8,341 bases of DNA, taken from the NCBI GenBank assembly GCA_900555735.1, contig USMI01000085.1:1-8341 (forward strand), written 5' to 3'. This document shows positions 6,674 to 8,341 of this stretch, one piece after another; the stretch's first letter is position 1; each line of letters begins with the position of its first letter. The position numbers were made by a program, and so were the translations under genes. The stretch comes from an uncultured Eubacteriales bacterium (GTDB lineage: Bacteria; Bacillota; Clostridia; Oscillospirales; Oscillospiraceae). The notes below the pieces were generated by a model. The model saw nothing but the letters and a program-made list of their open reading frames with translations, had not been told where the DNA came from and searched no databases.

Positions 6674-6823
6674 ATGCGCGTGAAAATCACTCTCAGATGC
6701 AACGAGTGCAAGCAGAGAAACTACAACACGATGAAGAACAAGAAGAATACCCCTGACAAGCTTGAGCTGAACAAGTATTGCCCCTTCTGCAGAAAGCACA
6801 CCGTCCACACCGAGACGAAGTAA
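6674..6823 (+). CDS. rpmG: 50S ribosomal protein L33
   Basis: The 49-residue product is L33, a small protein of the large ribosomal subunit near the E site. It keeps both zinc-ribbon pairs, CNEC (9-12) and CPFC (36-39), so it is the zinc-containing form. Bacteria with a zinc-independent L33 paralogue use that under zinc starvation; none is seen in this window. The start ATG 6674 is set by AAGGAGG at 6658-6664 and by the canonical MRVKITLRC N-terminus; the frame stays open upstream to 6548, but that would add 42 non-conserved residues. It is the first gene of the operon, 18 bases before secE, the usual order in Firmicutes. Confidence 0.97.
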   Translation: MRVKITLRCNECKQRNYNTMKNKKNTPDKLELNKYCPFCRKHTVHTETK

Positions 6824-6841
6824 TCGGAAGGAGAAATTACG

Positions 6842-7051
6842 ATGGCTGAAGAAAAGAAAGTCAAGGATCGCGGCCGTTGGTTCCGCGAAATGAAAAGCGA
6901 GCTGCATAAGGTCGTATGGCCCTCTGGCAAGGAGACCATGAAGAACACCGGCACGGTGCTGCTGTGCTCCGTGATCGTCGGCGCGTTCATCTGGATCTTC
7001 GATGCGGTCGCCCTTCAGGCGGTCAAAGCTTTGATCGGTCTGTTCGCGTAA
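6842..7051 (+). CDS. secE: preprotein translocase subunit SecE
   Basis: SecE is the small essential clamp of the SecYEG protein channel in the cytoplasmic membrane. The 69-residue product is the short, single-span form typical of Gram-positive bacteria. It has a charged cytoplasmic amphipathic region with the conserved ELHKVVWPSGKET (20-32), then one hydrophobic segment beginning about residue 36 (GTVLLCSVIVGAFIWIF and onward). AAGGAG at 6828-6833 is eight bases before the start. The stop TAA shares bases with the ribosome-binding site of nusG, so the two genes are closely coupled. Confidence 0.95.
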   Translation: MAEEKKVKDRGRWFREMKSELHKVVWPSGKETMKNTGTVLLCSVIVGAFIWIFDAVALQAVKALIGLFA

Positions 7052-7061
7052 GGAGCGGGCT

Positions 7062-7586
7062 ATGGCTGACAATGCGAAGTGGTATGTGATCCATACCTAT
7101 TCCGGCTACGAAAACGCGGTGAAGGCCGCCATCGAGAAGTCCGTGACCAATCGCCACTGCGAGGACATGGTCCTGCGCATGGAGATCCCCATGGAGACCG
7201 TGACGGAAGTGACCGAATCGGGCGTCATGAAGGAAGTGGAACGCAAGGTGTTCCCCGGTTACGTGCTCATTAAGATGGTGCTGACCGATGAAACGTGGCA
7301 TATCATCCGCAACATCCGCGGCGTTACCGGCTTCGTGGGCGAGGCCAACAAGGCCATTCCTCTGACAGACGAGGAAGTGCGCCAGATGTCGCTGGAGAAG
7401 CACGAGATCGTGGTGAAGTACAACGTGGGCGAGACCGTGAAGATCACGGACGGCCCGCTGGCTAGCTTTACCGGTATCGTGGAGGAGATCGAGCCCGAGA
7501 AGAACAAGGTCCGGGTGGTGGTCTCCATGTTCGGCAGAGAGACACCGGTGGAGCTGGAGCTCGATCAGGTGGAGGTCCTGTCCTGA
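7062..7586 (+). CDS. nusG: transcription termination/antitermination protein NusG
   Basis: NusG binds RNA polymerase at the clamp and affects elongation, pausing, termination and coupling to the ribosome. The 174-residue product has the NGN domain (about 5-110), with WYVIHTYSGYE (7-17), KVFPGYVLIKM (62-72) and IRNIRGVTGFVG (82-93). The C-terminal KOW domain (about 122-172) carries VGETVKITDGPLASFTG. The length is normal and there is no inserted domain. AAGGAG (7050-7055) lies six bases upstream and overlaps the secE stop. Downstream lies the L1-type leader and rplK, the standard arrangement. Confidence 0.97.
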   Translation: MADNAKWYVIHTYSGYENAVKAAIEKSVTNRHCEDMVLRMEIPMETVTEVTESGVMKEVERKVFPGYVLIKMVLTDETWHIIRNIRGVTGFVGEANKAIPLTDEEVRQMSLEKHEIVVKYNVGETVKITDGPLASFTGIVEEIEPEKNKVRVVVSMFGRETPVELELDQVEVLS

Positions 7587-7587
7587 C

Positions 7588-7605
7588 GCACAGCAGTCTC
7601 TGTGC
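7588..7605 (+). other. small hairpin directly after nusG
   Basis: GCACAG (7588-7593) pairs perfectly with CTGTGC (7600-7605) around a six-base loop, one base after the nusG stop codon. No T-run follows, so it is unlikely to be a full terminator. It may be a processing or stabilising hairpin between nusG and the L11-L1 cistrons. Confidence 0.45.
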
Positions 7606-7607
7606 AA

Positions 7608-7675
7608 GTGGGAGAGACGCCAAGACATACGCGTCTCGCCAAGAGCGGTTCTTACACCCGGTAAGCCGCTACCAC
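7608..7675 (+). promoter_or_regulatory. L1-type ribosomal protein leader upstream of rplK
   Basis: A closing helix GTGG (7608-7611) with CCAC (7672-7675) encloses two hairpins: GAGACGC/GCGTCTC (7614-7620 and 7631-7637), and AGCGG plus CTTAC pairing with GTAAG plus CCGCT (7644-7670, with a TT bulge). The GTGGGAG...ACCAC frame copies the L1-binding region of 23S rRNA (helices 76-78), where L1 binds. In many bacteria L1 represses the L11-L1 mRNA through such a mimic. It ends nine bases before the rplK ribosome-binding site, well placed to block translation. The structure is seen; the regulation is known for the family and inferred here. Confidence 0.8.
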
Positions 7676-7700
7676 ATTTTATTAAAGGAGGTGCCTTAAA

Positions 7701-8126
7701 ATGGCACAGAAAGTCGTTGGTTATGTGAAGCTGCAGATCCCTGCAGGCAAAGCAACTCCCGCACCCCCTGTTGGCCCCGCTCTGGGTCAGCACGGCATCA
7801 ACATTGCCGCTTTTACCAAGGAATTTAACGAGCGCACCAAGAACGACATGGGCCTGATCATCCCCGTGGTCATCACTGTCTATGCCGACCGTTCTTTCTC
7901 TTTCATCACCAAGACTCCCCCCGCTGCTGTCCTCATCAAGAAGGAATGCAACATCGAGTCCGGTTCCGGCGTGCCCAACAAGGAAAAGGTCGCCACCATC
8001 TCCAAGGCTTCCATCCAGAAGATCGCCGAAATGAAGATGCGCGATCTGAACGCTGCTTCTCTGGAAGCCGCTATGAGCATGATCGCCGGTACCGCGCGCT
8101 CCATGGGCGTTGTCGTCGGCGAGTAA
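7701..8126 (+). CDS. rplK: 50S ribosomal protein L11
   Basis: L11 forms part of the GTPase-associated centre of the 50S subunit, binds 23S rRNA helices 43-44 and is needed for RelA activation by stalled ribosomes. The 141-residue product is standard in length. The N-terminal domain has LQIPAGKATPAPPVGPALGQ (11-30), and the C-terminal rRNA-binding domain ends with LNAASLEAAMSMIAGTARSM (115-134). AAGGAGG (7685-7691) lies nine bases before the ATG. The codon use is clearly that of a highly expressed gene. rplA starts 13 bases after it, and the leader at 7608-7675 likely controls both. Confidence 0.98.
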   Translation: MAQKVVGYVKLQIPAGKATPAPPVGPALGQHGINIAAFTKEFNERTKNDMGLIIPVVITVYADRSFSFITKTPPAAVLIKKECNIESGSGVPNKEKVATISKASIQKIAEMKMRDLNAASLEAAMSMIAGTARSMGVVVGE

Positions 8127-8139
8127 GGAGGGTGTAACG

Positions 8140-8341
8140 ATGTTTAGAGGTAAGAAATATAAAGAGATCGCCAAGCAGATCGACAAGGCCGCCCTGTATG
8201 ATCCCAAAGAGGGTCTGGAGCTGATCTGCAAGACCGCCAGCGCCAAGTTCGACGAGACCGTCGAGCTGCACGTCAAGCTGGGTGTTGACTCCCGTCACGC
8301 TGACCAGCAGGTCCGCGGCGCCATCGTGCTGCCCAACGGCA
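8140..8341 (+). CDS. rplA: 50S ribosomal protein L1 (5' part, cut by window end)
   Basis: The first 67 codons of L1 are present and the reading frame runs off the window. The N-terminus FRGKKYKEIAKQIDK and the later KLGVDSRHADQQVRGAIVLP match the conserved start of the L1 family, including the DQQVRG motif. L1 forms the mobile L1 stalk of the 50S subunit and is the likely repressor that binds the leader upstream of rplK. AAGGAGG (8125-8131) overlaps the rplK stop and lies eight bases before the ATG. It continues past 8341, probably followed by rplJ and rplL. Confidence 0.97.
   Translation, partial: MFRGKKYKEIAKQIDKAALYDPKEGLELICKTASAKFDETVELHVKLGVDSRHADQQVRGAIVLPNG

Noticed and set aside
7023..8276. 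417-codon antisense frame across nusG, rplK and rplA
   Set aside because: It covers four conserved sense genes and their gaps; the product is His/Leu-rich shadow sequence without family features or a ribosome-binding site.

Overview
The window is a GC-rich chromosomal stretch of core genes from a low-complexity-signal Gram-positive bacterium. The best guess is a gut Clostridia of the Oscillospiraceae type. That guess rests on very strong AAGGAGG ribosome-binding sites, the SAM-I (S-box) riboswitch on metK, the rpmG-secE-nusG-rplK-rplA order, the short DtxR-like regulator and the character of the codon use. It is inference, because no rRNA or species-specific marker is present.

Layout. (1) Positions 1-110 hold the possible tail of an upstream gene, a weak terminator and a near-consensus promoter. 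(2) Positions 139-2610 (+) form a tightly coupled three-gene operon: HflX ribosome-splitting GTPase, a RimJ/RimL-like GNAT acetyltransferase and a YigZ/IMPACT-family protein, closed by a terminator. (3) Positions 2611-2772 are intergenic. They contain a small terminal-inverted-repeat element with three hairpins, one of which is a bidirectional terminator. (4) Positions 2764-3138 (-) encode a DtxR/MntR-type metal-dependent repressor with its own promoter and a possible operator. (5) Positions 3230-4414 (-) are metK (SAM synthetase), preceded by a complete SAM-I riboswitch, intrinsic terminator and promoter (4652-4452). (6) Positions 4743-6370 (-) are ruvX and an HI0933-type flavoprotein, coupled by an ATGA overlap. 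(7) Positions 6371-6673 are a divergent control region with one promoter for ruvX and one for the translation operon. (8) Positions 6674-8341 (+) are rpmG, secE, nusG, an L1-type ribosomal-protein leader, rplK and the start of rplA, which runs off the window.

How it works together. The right-hand operon makes ribosomal proteins L33, L11 and L1, the Sec translocase subunit SecE and the elongation factor NusG. Its L11-L1 part carries an RNA that mimics the L1 site of 23S rRNA, the expected autoregulatory device. metK is shut off by its own product, SAM, through the riboswitch. HflX and the YigZ-type protein both belong to families linked to ribosome or translation stress, and the acetyltransferase between them may share that theme (inference).

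I found no convincing undescribed system. Almost everything is conserved housekeeping. The items most worth a second look are the 117-bp inverted-repeat element, whose right end supplies the last codons and stop of the repressor gene, the repressor's metal-ligand set and candidate operator, and a perfect U-tract-less hairpin between the flavoprotein gene and the metK promoter.
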